The position numbers and the translations under genes were made by a program. 64,000 nt of DNA, taken from Vanessa cardui. Lineage: Eukaryota; Arthropoda; Insecta; Lepidoptera; Nymphalidae. Below, one piece after another: positions 10,229 through 21,065 of the stretch. Location: contig NC_061147.1 of the NCBI RefSeq assembly GCF_905220365.1, positions 7,130,001 to 7,194,000 on the forward strand, in the 5' to 3' direction. Numbering within the stretch: the first letter of the stretch is position 1; every line of letters begins with the position of its first letter. The notes beneath the pieces are model-generated. The model ran no database searches, was not told the origin of the DNA, and saw nothing but the letters and a program-made list of their open reading frames with translations.

Positions 10229-10402
10229 ATAAATAACTCGCTTTTTCTTATCTGGTATTATTAATTAAAGGCAAATATATTTTCGAAGCGTTTTATTAAC
10301 ATCTAAATTAAAGTTGTGAAAAAAGACTTATTATATTTAGTTTTTAAAGAATGTGTTTGATCGTAATAAAAAAAACTCTTGTTTGAAATTCGAATTCGCT
10401 AC
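10229..10402 (+). repeat. Tandem duplication unit 2
   Basis: This is the second unit, carrying 'taaattaaagttgtgaaaaa', 'agtttttaaagaa' and 'ctcttgtttgaaattcgaat'. It lies directly downstream of unit 1. Confidence 0.55.
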
Positions 10403-10801
10403 ATTCTATTTTTAAATTTAATTACATAACATTAATATGTAATTACGTAGAATTAAAATGTATGAATAGAATTGTTATTATTTAACGAAATTGTCTCAAA
10501 ATTTACTTCTCTACAAATAACGATTAAAGTGAAATTGACTCGAAACAATCGAATTACCGACTTCAATATACAGTCCCTCTATCAATATAACAATATCGAT
10601 AGCAATCGTTTCAGAATCGATTCCGGCCACAATCAAATCGATACAATTTCATTAAGCCGTGCCACAATAACAGCTTGCCCGAATTTAAATCCGTCGGAAA
10701 TTTTGCTAGACGGCAATCTGCGAGCAATTTAGCAGTAACTGAGTCATTTGGCGTTGAGCGTCTTCGCGGGAGATGATTTGTAATATGTTTTCTGTAGCAC
10801 G

Positions 10802-11275
10802 GAGTGCGGGCTTCGCTGTGAAAGGTTTGCATGTGAAAATTTTCTTAAGACGTTGTGTTTTGTATCTGTATTCTGTGGTCACCTGTTTTTTGGTTGTTGG
10901 TCGGAGTGTGGGCTTCGCTGTAAAAGGTTTGTAAGTGAAAATTGTCTTAAGATATTGAGTTTTGTATCTGTAGTCATTTGTTTTTTTTTTGTCGGATGTA
11001 GCGTGGGTTTCGTTGTGTAAGGTTTGTAAGTGAAAATTGTCTTAAGATGTTAAGTTTTGTGTCAGTAGTCATTTGTTTTTTTTTGGCGGACGGAGCGTGG
11101 GCTTAGCTGTGAAAGGACTGTATGTGAAAATTGTCTTAAGACGTTGAGTTTTGTGTCTGTAGTCATTTGTTTTTTTTTTGTGGGACGGAGTGCTGGCTTC
11201 GTTGTGAATGGTTTGTATGTGAAAATTATCTTAGGGCGTTGAGTTTTGTATCTGTAGTCATTTGTATTTTATTAC
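10802..11275 (+). repeat. Five-unit tandem array, about 95-bp period
   Basis: Units start near 10802, 10904, 10999, 11093 and 11188, giving spacings of 102, 95, 94 and 95 bases. Each unit contains 'tgggcttcgctgtgaaaggt', 'gtgaaaattgtcttaagacg', 'gagttttgtatctgtagtca' and a T-run. Differences between units are mostly single bases and T-run length. No open frame spans it. The flank before it (10590-10800) is a lower-AT stretch with no repeat that I recognise. Confidence 0.9.
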
Positions 11276-11279
11276 AACA

Positions 11280-12415
11280 TTGAGTTGAGGTCACATCTTG
11301 TCGATCGAATTCGAGTATCTTTAAAAACTATAACTATGTACATAAATTAATAGATTTATTAATAGTGTACTCTCTTTATATATTCCGTTGAAAAACAACC
11401 TATGAGGTTTGATATCGTTTTAACCTTCTTCGCTTGGTCTTTAAACAATACAATGAATAACCATCCGTTGAGAAAATGAAACTCTTCAATAAATAACAAA
11501 CTTAATTTATTATTTCTTTATTTATATTAATAAAATAAAACATTTTAATCCAACGTCATCAATACAACATACTTAATATTTTCTCTCCATCATAAAGCAT
11601 TGCAGGAAATAATTACAGTCCATTTACTTCAATTATAACAAATTAATATGATCAGCTTTTAAAGCGCTTTAACGCTATAATTGTACAATTCGATAAAATT
11701 CGAAATTCAAAAAATGAACAATATCGTTAAACTCTCAGTTTCGACCTTATACCCGCTGAGCGAGTTGACTGATGTGGAGGAGAAAATGCAAGCCGTTTCA
11801 TTATGTTTTCTCGTTTAGAGCGGCACGATTTATGGCTACAGGCAGGCAGCCTGGCCACCTAGCCACCTGGCGGAGGAACGGAATAATGAATTCTCAAGAA
11901 ACTTGTGTAATTATATCCTAAGTACTGTTAACTTGGAAAATGTTTATATATTAAGAGATTAAGATAAACGGATATTGGAATATACTGGTAAATAAAGTAG
12001 GCGGGTATTCTAGTTTGAGTGTTTGTTGATTAATGTTTTATTTTATTTACTAGTATATAACTATATATACAGTAAGCATACAAACCTTTTTCATTAAGAT
12101 TTTTTTTAAAGATTCGAATTCGACTTTTAAATTTGTTTATCAAGGTAGTAGTTCGGAGTTAAAGAGTCCGAATTGTTACACTCCCTTGAACTGGAACTCA
12201 TGTAAAGTTCTTGCACGTGACACCTCTTCTATTGCGTCGGATTCTTCATCGAACTGAGAGTAGTTATATAAAGTTTAGACATGGCATCATACAAATTCAT
12301 TGCGCACTTGTGAAGGTATATTGTCGTTTTTGTGATTGGTCAGCTTGACGTGACTGTATAATATTACAAATTTACGTAGTATATTGTCTTGTATGATGCA
12401 GTATAGTGCTTAGTG
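11280..12415. other. No gene recognised
   Basis: This is AT-rich sequence. A small lower-AT stretch at 11750-11885 holds 'gcaggcagcctggccacctagccacctgg' type sequence. It has no splice-bounded frame and no recognised repeat. Confidence 0.5.
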
Positions 12416-12419
12416 TAGA

Positions 12420-12610
12420 CGTGAATCTAAACCGGTTATATCTAGTTCAAACACAGCCAAGTATCAGTGTATTTGTGTTTAAATCGTGTTTATAATTCAT
12501 TTCGTGCTCAGGGGTGAAAGAAAATATGAAAATATAACAGTTGTCTCTTGCAACCCACTTTGAAACTGGCGAGTAGACCTTAGCCCAGCAGTGGAAATTT
12601 AAAACCTGTA
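12420..12610 (+). repeat. SINE family I, internally shortened
   Basis: A B-box-like 'agttcaaacacagccaagta' is followed by 'tttataattcatttcgtgct', 'caggggtgaaag' and the 3' block 'ccttagcccagcagtggaaa'. The middle is partly lost relative to 22563-22850. Confidence 0.6.
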
Positions 12611-12997
12611 AATGAGATTAGTCAACGTGGCCAAAATTTGCTTTAGAACTTTGTTATAACGAATTTTTTCTTTTTTCAAGAGTTAGAATTTTCGAAATTC
12701 CCTATTTTAAAAGGTGGCAGCTCTAAACAAATCTACATCTTCATTATAAATAAGCTATGATAATTTCAAAACGAATAGGATTGAGACAATAATATATTCA
12801 GATATTAATTACTAAGATTAATTATTTTATTTACATGAAAAATACTCGATGAATTAATTTTTACATGATGTAACAGCTTCACATTTTGATAATAATTTCC
12901 AATCAATTAAATTAAGTTCGTTGCATAATTAAATTTTAATCACGGAAATTATCAAAGTTCATTAAAATTAAATTCCAATTAATTTTCTTGTCGTGAA

Positions 12998-13245
12998 CTA
13001 GCGACCAGCCCCGGCTTTGCACGGGTGCGATACTGAAACTAAATACTACAGAATTTTTATTTACTACATCACTTTTAAAATTATCAGTGTGTCTTTACTA
13101 TATTGTTCATGTATTATATACGAAATACTCTCGAATCACTCTATGTACTTATTATAAAAAAAACCGTATCAAAATCCGTTGCGTAGTTTTAAAAAGCATA
13201 CATAGGGAAATAGGGACAAAGAAAGCGACTTATTATACAATGTAG
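12998..13245 (-). mobile_element. Helitron-like element, family E
   Basis: Minus-strand order: 'aataagtcgctttctttgtc', 'actacgcaacggattttgat', 'acaatatagtaaagacacac', 'aaattctgtagtatttagt', and a 3' hairpin with 'gtgcaaagccggggctgg' ending CTAG. Two further copies lie at 15788 and 17995. It is non-autonomous. The downstream exon candidate at 13294 ends 50 bases from this element. Confidence 0.7.
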
Positions 13246-13293
13246 TGATATTTTACGTTCACGCGATATAATCGAACAAATACACAGACATAC

Positions 13294-13421
13294 CTGATAG
13301 CTATTAAATTAGTTTCCATTCCATTAATTCGTTTAAACAATAACGCATCTAAGGGCTCGTATATATCAACGTCAGGAGTCTTGCGTATTTCTTCGGCGTC
13401 ATTAACAGAACGACTACCATT
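13294..13421 (-). CDS. Candidate internal coding exon, gene unrecognised
   Basis: The minus-strand frame reads NGSRSVNDAEEIRKTPDVD, then IYEPLDALLFKRINGMETN and LIAI, and ends with two bases (AG) of the next codon. The donor is ATCAG|GTATGT, close to consensus. The chosen acceptor is GGGCCTCAG|A at 13422-13423, and the exon then starts in phase 0. The open frame continues upstream for about 36 codons to 13529 (SSSKSPTFYL just before), so an earlier acceptor or a first exon is possible. The composition is clearly protein-like, unlike the AT-driven frames elsewhere. Its phase fits the candidate at 6257-6332. I do not recognise the family. If the exon started at a promoter near 13.5 kb, the first in-frame ATG would be the one before ETN. 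Confidence 0.55.
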
Positions 13422-13502
13422 CTGAGGCCCATTTAGATAAAATGTCGGAGATTTCGACGAAGATTCCTCCCCCCCCACCACAACCCCTCGGAAGCCCGCG
13501 AG

Positions 13503-13540
13503 TAATGAGTCGAAGATTTTAGGGCGCAAATGTTTATATA
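13503..13540 (-). promoter_or_regulatory. TATA and initiator-like pair
   Basis: On the minus strand TATATAA (13540-13534) precedes a TCATTA initiator-like word (13508-13503) by about 34 bases, slightly more than the usual 30. It lies just upstream of the open frame at 13294-13529. It may mark an alternative first exon or may be chance. Confidence 0.25.
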
Positions 13541-14264
13541 GGGTGCGAATTTAAGCCATTGGTTGCTTGTTCCGAGGTGTTGCTCTTCGGTAATTGATTG
13601 ATATTTCATCTTGGATGTACTTTTATATATATGAGAATTATAAGTTACATAGATTTAATATAATTAGAGGCGAAATTACGTAGATTGACGTTTCCATTTT
13701 ATTGCTTTCAAAACTTATATTAATTAAAAGATTGATTTGTAATATTCAATGTCAAAATTGAATCAATTTGAATATTTTAATTTTATTATACTATCATAAT
13801 ATCGTTAAAAGTGTTGTACGACGCATCATTTCGTTAATAATTTAACAAAAACCTCTAATATAATAATTAAAAAATGTTTTTTTTTGTTTAATGAAACCAA
13901 ATAATTTGGATTGATTTTTGTTACTATATCATTAACTATATAAATGCTATACCAAAGAACCGAATTCGATGAAATGTTGTATAAAGCAAGCGTAAAACAC
14001 AAGGAAGTATATAGGCTTTATTATATATAACCTACAATAAAACAATAAAACGTTTCAAATACTGTGTAGGTACTGTTGGACTAAGGACCTTCTTTTAAAG
14101 AAGATAGCTGGTTTAATTAATATAAGGAATTAATTTTGGTGGATCATGTGACCTCATTTAGATCATTCGACATAGACCTATCCCAATGTCTTCCTTGACC
14201 ACTAAGCACGAAAACTATATTCTAATTATATAGCTATACATACTATATAATAATCTGTGTTTAA

Positions 14265-14460
14265 AAAAAACATCTCGTGCTCAGCGGTGAAGGAAAACAT
14301 CGTGAGGAAACCTGCATGTGTCAAAATTCATAGAAATTCTGTCACATGTGTATTCCACCAACCCGCATTGGAACAGCGAGGTGGAATATGTTCCAACCCC
14401 TTTCCTTAATGGTAAGAGCAGGCCTTAGCCCAGCAGTGGGAAATTTACAGGCTGTTACTT
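14265..14460 (+). repeat. SINE family I body
   Basis: Clear blocks: 'catctcgtgctcagcggtga', 'aaacatcgtgaggaaacctg', 'aacccgcattggaacagcga' and 'ccttagcccagcagtgggaa'. The tRNA-like head is missing, so this is a 5'-truncated copy. It is the best-kept body of the family here. Confidence 0.8.
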
Positions 14461-14659
14461 GTACTTTACTTTACTTATAGCTATACAAGTTTACAGCTGA
14501 TTCCATTTCAGCTTGTACTGTGATTAATATCGATGGGATATAAAGCCAGTTGATGCCTTGTAGTCTTGAAATATATTCGCATTCCAAAACCATACAAAAA
14601 TCGTGAATAACATAAAATCCCACTGAGAAATGTTCAGTGGAATAATATGTTATGTAATA

Positions 14660-14865
14660 TACTAGTAGTCGCGCGCGGCTTAGCTCGCGTTTAAGGGTAC
14701 TGGTTGTCATGTGTCAGGCAAATAAGTAGCCCATGTTCTTTTTGGAATTCATGTTTGCTTCACACCAAATTTCATGAAATTCGGTTCAGCGGTTCTATCG
14801 TAAAAGTGCGATACACAGACAGATAGAGTTACTTTCACATTTATAATAATTAATATAGATAATAT
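14660..14865 (-). mobile_element. Helitron-like element, family D
   Basis: This is the same design as 9165-9365. It has the CTAG|T terminus with the 'cgcgcgcggcttagctcgcg' hairpin at its low-coordinate end, then 'gttgtcatgtgtcaggcaaa', 'cggttcagcggttctatcgt' and 'agttactttcacatttataa' at the other end. Confidence 0.7.
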
Positions 14866-15787
14866 GTATATTGAAAGAAGAAAATTAAAATAACAACTAG
14901 CAACACTGTGACCGGATATATAAGGACGACTGGTTGGCGATAATCGTCCATTCGCTTAGCTGTCAGAATATTTAGCGATTTGCCTGTCATAGAAAAAAAA
15001 TTGTCTGTTGGCAGCCATTGAAATATTTAAAACATATCTTTTCGTAATTCTATTTCTAATAATATATTTTTTTTTATTGGTAACATTATTAAGCAACCTG
15101 TATAATTTGCATTCCTGGCAACCCCTGCTATTCGTTTGCTTATCTTTACTCTTTGGCGTCGCGAGTGTCTTTGACTTTTATAATGCACTCTGATAAAGGT
15201 GTGTGTATGTACGTGTGAGTGTGTGTGTGGGACACCCTCCATCTTAATATGTGCGTGTTATATATGCATCCGTTTGATTGTGATTTATAAATAAGAAATT
15301 TATCATTATAATGAAATCCACGTATGGATACAGTATGCTTATGTAATGATTTCATTAAAAAGTAGTATAATCAAAATACGTTTCGTTTCACGGAATATTT
15401 GATTTTTCTAACAAGTAAATTTTTATTTCAAATAATTAGTGTGAGGTTTCCGTTACATTATAAACAGTAAAACACCATTTACAGTGTATTGATACTTTTA
15501 ATTATTTTACACTCTTTTATAAATTTAATTTTTTAATAAATATAACTATTTAATTGGGCTCTCTTTATAACGCAATCGTTCCGATTCAGACATCAGTTAA
15601 TATTTCATACATTTAAATTTTAAGTTTGAATGACGTATAATTAATAAGAGTAGATTATTTAAAACACATAATTATTAAACAGGTTTTTCGTTTATCTATA
15701 ATTTCTCTTTCATTTATTAATCATTTTTATTAAGAAATAAATTATATTAAGAATAAATGCAATATGCGTAAAACGGACGCTTCACTA

Positions 15788-16022
15788 CGTAGTATAAAAC
15801 AAAGTCGCTTTCTCTGACCATATGTATGTTTCAATCTTTAAAACTACGCAACGAATTTTGATGCGGTTTATTCAATAGATAGAGTGAATCTAGAGGAAGC
15901 TTTTTGTGTATAACACATGGACAATATAGTAAAGAAACACTCATAATTTTAGAAGTTTGTAATGTGATGTCATAAATAAACAAATTCTGTAGTATATTTA
16001 GTATCAGTATCGGGCGGGGCGG
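15788..16022 (+). mobile_element. Helitron-like element, family E
   Basis: This has 'agtataaaacaaagtcgctt', 'actacgcaacgaattttgat', 'ggacaatatagtaaagaaac' and 'aaattctgtagtatatttag'. The terminal hairpin and CTAG are degraded to a 'cgggcggggcggc' remnant, so the copy cannot be delimited exactly. Confidence 0.65.
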
Positions 16023-16024
16023 CA

Positions 16025-17590
16025 AAGATTATAAAAACTATTCGAATGCGTTCGATTTTTAAATTGTTGTATACGTATATTCTGATTTTAAAAAAGATGT
16101 ATTTGTGTGCGTGGTCGTATTACTACGTATATTCACTTGTGTTTCAGTTTCATATCTATACTAGATAGAGTGGGAAGGTAGTGTGGGTAGATTCAATGGA
16201 ATCAATTAAATATTATTAATATATTCTATTAAAACACAGAAAGTAAATACTACTTTATAAATAGATAGATAATATGTAGAGCTAGCTTATATATAAAAAA
16301 ATTCTAGAAAATCGATTTCATTAGAAATATATATAGTCTTAGAGTAAATCTTAAATGCCAAGTCATTTTATTATAATTGTTAAAACTATATGCAAAATAA
16401 TACTGAATGTTTGGAAGCTAAATTTTAGCGAAAATGCGTTAAAATATAACAAATATTTTAACTACAAAATGTATTTAATCAAACTTAAAACAAGATCCCA
16501 CCAAAAACTCAACCCTTTTCAATACTTACACTTACCCCCTCGCCTTGGGGCAATTCTTCACAGGGTGAAAAAACAGGGTGCACCCTACCCCACCCCATCC
16601 GGGCCCGCCTTAAAGTAATTCTTAGGGTGAAAAAAGGGGTGGGTACTTAGCAACGAATAGAATGGCGCGTTTTTGCTATTCGGTTTTCAGTTCTGCATTT
16701 TGAATTTCGAAGGCCGATTGAATTGTTTTTTTTTTTTAGTGGACAGTGGTTTTATTATAAAGTTATGTTATTATAGTGATTATTTAGACTCGCAGAAGTG
16801 ACTAGAATATTGTTTATAATAATATGTGTTTGAAATCAATTTTATTATTTTGTTCTTATTACGATAATAATTCAATAAGTTAGCAAACGTAAAAAAAATA
16901 TAATTATATATTTCCGTCTTTTTTTATATACATGGAAATAAAAAAAAAAAACAAAAAAAAATTGAACAATTCGTCAAATGTACGATAATGCAGTATCAAA
17001 ATTTCATTTAACATTTATTTGGCATTATAAAATTATACCTGTGTCTTAAAATTGTACAAATAAAAAAAAACAACATTAATACAATATCTATAAATAAAAC
17101 CGTGCGCCAGTTAACCACGACTACACTCCGTATTACCAAACATAGCCGATATGGAACGGCTAAACTAAAATTCCCCCTCTAAAAAACTTTCTCATCCCAA
17201 CACTAGCACGCACACATATAAAAATCTGCCACCCAACGTAACACAGACAAAAAACGTTAACTAGTTAACCCATAGCTGTGTTATTCGGACTCTGCGATAT
17301 GTATAAAAAATTTAACTGAAAAAAATAGGAATAATATTTGATCATATTTATATAAATATTTTGTTCCTTTATTTCATACTAGAGTATAAATTATAATCTT
17401 AAAACACTTCAAATCAGAAATTAACTAAATTATAAAATATTTGACGCTCAAAGTGATATGATTAAAAACTATTACGTAAATTCGAAAATCAATTAAACAT
17501 TACGGTAAGAATTATTTACTTAATTATAAAGATTATCTAACCTTTTTTTAGGATTGTTATCTTAATATTATTTACAGAAATTAATGTATA
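16025..17590. other. No gene recognised
   Basis: This is AT-rich with long A and T runs. A short lower-AT patch at 16540-16670 includes 'aggggtgggtacttagcaac' and 'gaatggcgcgtttttgctat'. A minus-strand acceptor-like TTTTTTTCAG near 17315 leads into no convincing frame. Confidence 0.5.
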
Positions 17591-17639
17591 TAAATTTTAC
17601 GATTGTGTTACAACTATTATCTCTTTGTCTTTGTCATTG

Positions 17640-17870
17640 CTTTTGTGAATATCGGTTACGTTTCGCGTGGACCGCACTGCACCTCTATCCCCCTGCGCGG
17701 GAAGGGGGACCCTCATATCCTTGTAGAAATTTTGTTTACTTCTCTCTCGCAAGGAACAGGGAATCCGGGAAGCGGGAATAGAAACAGCGCGGGGATTGGT
17801 TTTGCGTTTCAAGTTTAAATCCGCCCGCTACGTTTTTTGTCTGTGGTCTATAATGGCATTTTATTTCATT
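17640..17870. other. CpG-containing GC-rich island
   Basis: Words include 'acgtttcgcgtggaccgcac', 'ccccctgcgcgggaaggggg', 'tccgggaagcgggaatagaa' and 'cagcgcggggattggt' (an inverted CCAAT). No repeat family matches. Open frames of about 70 codons exist on both strands but neither has splice support. It could be a promoter or enhancer. Confidence 0.3.
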
Positions 17871-17994
17871 ACCGGCCAGTTTTAGCGTGCTTTGTTTTGT
17901 ATATTTGATTTTATGTCGGTCAGTGTTGCTAGTTCAATAAATTTATTATTGAATTATGAATACTATTCATTTATACCATCATTGTTATATAGTA

Positions 17995-18230
17995 TAAAAC
18001 AAAGTCGCTTACCGCTGTCTGTCTCTATGTATGCTTAGATCTTTGAAATTACGCAACGGATTTTGATGCGGTTTTTTTTAATAGACAGAGAGGTAGTTTT
18101 TTGTGTATAATACATGGATAATATAGTAAAGAAACAGTAATAATTTCAGAGGTTTCTAATGTGATGTCGTAAATAAACAAATTCTGTAGTATATTTAGTA
18201 TCAGTATTGAACCCGGGCGAAGCCGGGGTG
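17995..18230 (+). mobile_element. Helitron-like element, family E
   Basis: This is a direct copy of the 15788 element, 2.2 kb downstream. The 3' hairpin is better kept here ('gaacccgggcgaagccgggg', then 'tgggtcgtta'), although the final CTAG is mutated. Confidence 0.7.
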
Positions 18231-18814
18231 GGTCGTTAATATTATTATGAATGCTTTTATATTGGACAATCGAAAATTTAAATAAAGACATGCTTTTATA
18301 TATATGTATTATTATGTATATATTTAATTGATTTTGGAAAATAAATTGTTATGTAAGAAGCATAGCCAAGTAACAAATTTGACATTGTTTAATATAAGTT
18401 ATACGTTATATACTAATTAGATCATGATGTTATGCATACAGTCAGCAAAGAACTTTAAATTAATGCATATATATTTTAAAAATGGAACGTTTTTTTAAAA
18501 TGAAATGTAAAATAATTCTAGTCTATACGGATAGAGCAATATGAAAACTCGTGCTCCGAATACGGAACGCGTTCAATCCAAACTTGAATTTAAACGTGGA
18601 GTTGTTCCAAGTTTCGAAATTTGAAAATTAGACCGACTTGGCGGGAATTAAATACAATATGGCGGAGCGTTCAAGTTTTGAATTAGCAAACGAATAAAGC
18701 ATTTTAAGCGTGAAGGGAGAATTGTTGTTTTCTTAATTCGAATTTATATTGAAACATTCATCACGACAAAGGTTTTATTCAGAATTAGCTTAAGTTTTGA
18801 CCAGAGGTAGAAAT

Positions 18815-19030
18815 TAAATAAATAAATAAAAAATATTGGACAACATCACATACATTACTCTGATCCCAAAGTAAGCTAAGGCACTTGTGTTATAGAAAAT
18901 GAGAAGTAACGACGGTACCACAAACCCCCACACCCAAGATAACATAAAAAAATAAAGAACTTTTTCTACATCGACTCGGCCGGGAGTCGAACCCGTGACC
19001 TCAGAGTGGCGTACCCATGAAATCGGGTAC
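18815..19030 (-). repeat. SINE family B, lacking its 5' tip
   Basis: On the minus strand the B box lies in 'gggttcgactcccggccgag'. The body has 'taccgtcgttacttctcatt' and 'tttgggatcagagtaatgta', and the tail is an (ATTT)n run at 18815-18830. The A-box end is missing. It is a tRNA-derived SINE. Confidence 0.8.
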
Positions 19031-19498
19031 TATATATTATTGTGAATTTTAATCGTAGTCTGTGGGTTCACATCAGAGCACTAAATTTTTATAGGCTTTG
19101 TGTTTATAGTTTCATGTCATGTTAATCAAATAACGTGTTAGAACCTAAATGTTTTTTTTCAGTATGCCTTTGATTATTTATAAAATATATCTAGTCTGTC
19201 AAAGTTGAGAACGCGTCGGAATGCCAAACAACTGACCACTACACTCACACACGTAAAGTAGTATGACGTATGGCGTGTATCAATTGTATCTGACACACAC
19301 ACTATGATAATTAAGTTGGCTTTTTTATGTTAGTCTTGATTTATAAATAATGTAAAGAAACCGTATCGCAACAAGATGAAAAGTGTACCAACGTTCTTTT
19401 GATAGAAAGCCGGCATGCTGTGTAGTTTATTTTTAGGCTTTTAGTAAGCTATACGTATACATATACATAGAGTTAAAATTCATATATTCATACATTTT

Positions 19499-19690
19499 CG
19501 ACGACCTCCGTGGTCGAGTGGTTTTCATGGGTACCACTCCGAGGTCCTGGGTTCGATTCCCGAGTCGATGTAGATTATCTTTAGTTTTCTATGTTGTCTT
19601 GTGTCTGGGTGTTTGTACCGTCGTTACTGATTTTCCATAACACAAGTGATTTAGCTACTTACATTGGGATCAGAGTAATGTATAGTACGA
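19499..19690 (+). repeat. SINE family B with tRNA-like head
   Basis: The RNA polymerase III promoter is clear: the A box lies in 'ccgtggtcgagtggttt' and the B box in 'ctgggttcgattcccgagtc'. The body ends near 'cattgggatcagagtaatgt' and the (ATTT)n tail is lost. With the minus-strand copy at 18815 it forms an inverted pair 470 bases apart. Confidence 0.85.
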
Positions 19691-19964
19691 CACAGCTTAG
19701 ATGTCGCATCGGCAAAATTCGTAAAACCGATCACATCCGAATTGATACGCTAACCCAAATTATCAATATTTATTTCTCAGGCGAATATGATCTTTACAAA
19801 AACATAATAACTTGTAATATCATATGACCTAATATGTTCGTCAATTTGACGCGTGGATTTACATGCACTTGCTGTCTCTGACGCAAGAATCTATAGCGAC
19901 GAATAGCGTCGAATGGCGCGATAGGGAGCTATTTCTATTGGTTGTATAAATCGGCAGTAATCGA

Positions 19965-20065
19965 ATTCGGTTCATTGGCTTGATCTTGAAAGTCAGACAG
20001 ACAGAGTTACTGTCTCATTTATAATATTAGTATATATTGCTCGCGACTTCGCTTGTTTCATTGCT
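19965..20065 (-). mobile_element. Helitron-like family D fragments
   Basis: This has a terminal 'gacagacagagttactgtct' and 'ttataatattagtatat' section. It runs straight into a second hairpin-type piece, 'ttgctcgcgacttcgcttg'. It may be two abutting partial copies. Confidence 0.45.
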
Positions 20066-20519
20066 CTCTCGACACTTGTTACCATACATAATATTAGTTC
20101 AGATTATATTCTGACATGACGATACAACATGTGTGCTATCATCTCCAAGATATTGGGGCGATTGTGAATGCCCCGTCTCTGAATTAGATAAGCTGACTTG
20201 GGGCACAATAAGCGGAATTAGATTGAACGCATACACATTTTATTTATATAGCTGTTTTTTAAAAACAAATGGTCAATTTTATTTCTTTATTGTATAAGAA
20301 TGTGAGCTTGTGTTCCAGTCACGTGACTTTTCGATTTGTCGATATGTTCTTTACTATGCGTTAAGGCTTCTTATATTGAGATCAAATATCACCAGCAACG
20401 ATAAAATTAACTAAAGACATTTCTAAGTGTAAATGCGTTTAGATTTATTCACAATCGAATATATTGAATACAAATGGTACTACTAATTTTTAGTCATAAT
20501 TTGTGTCTTAATGTAACTG

Positions 20520-20670
20520 ACTAGTAATCGCCCACGGCTGCGCCTGCGTTTTAGGGTGTTGGTTGTCATGTGTTAGGCAAAATATGTAACCTTTCCTTTC
20601 TTGGAGTTCAAGTTTGCTTCATACCAAATTTCATCAAGAATAAGAGCGACAGAGTTACTTACATTTGTAA
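20520..20670 (-). mobile_element. Helitron-like family D, internally deleted
   Basis: The CTAG|T end carries the 'cgcccacggctgcgcctgcg' hairpin, followed by 'gttggttgtcatgtgttagg' and 'gagttcaagtttgcttcata'. It then jumps to 'gagcgacagagttacttaca'. The target-capture block between them is lost. Confidence 0.65.
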
Positions 20671-20824
20671 TATTAATAGAGTATCGGATGAAAATCTGCC
20701 AAAGCATGGAAATCGTCATTAAACCACCATCGTGCAAAAATCATACATATAGCAGTTGCTTATTACAGATTGATACCACATATACAATTAAGAATTTCAT
20801 TTTTGATAAGTGACCTGTGATTTT

Positions 20825-21065
20825 TTTTATGACATATGTGGCAAACGAGCATTAGGCTCACCTGATGGAAAGTGACTACCACCGCACATCTGCAGCACCA
20901 GGGGGCTTGCAGGTGCGTTGCCGGCCTTTAAGAAAGGAGTACGCTCTTTTCTTGAAGGTTCCCATGTCGTATCGGTTCGGAAAAACCGTCGAAAGCTGGT
21001 TCCATAAAGCGCTCTCGCTATAACTCTGATCGTAAAAATGATCTGATATTCCCTACAAGGAGTTA
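20825..21065 (+). repeat. SINE-like family J
   Basis: The head 'caaacgagcattaggctcac' and 'ctgatggaaagtgactacca' resembles the head of family A. The body is different: 'ttgccggcctttaagaaagg', 'cttttcttgaaggttcccat' and 'gtcgtatcggttcggaaa'. I recall this body as common in Lepidoptera. A partial second copy lies at 54575. Confidence 0.7.

Noticed and set aside
10802..11275. CRISPR-like array
   Set aside because: Units are contiguous 95-bp repeats with no distinct spacers, in a eukaryotic sequence.
13423..13529. Extending the 13.3 kb exon to the full open frame
   Set aside because: The upstream part contains a poly-G run (VVVGGEE) and a TATA-like region. A good acceptor at 13422 is more economical, although the extension is not excluded.
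17584..17818. Overlapping 65-71-codon frames on both strands
   Set aside because: They are open because the island is GC-rich. No splice or start context favours any of them.
19499..19570. tRNA gene
   Set aside because: A and B boxes are present, but cloverleaf arms do not close and the same head recurs as part of SINE B.
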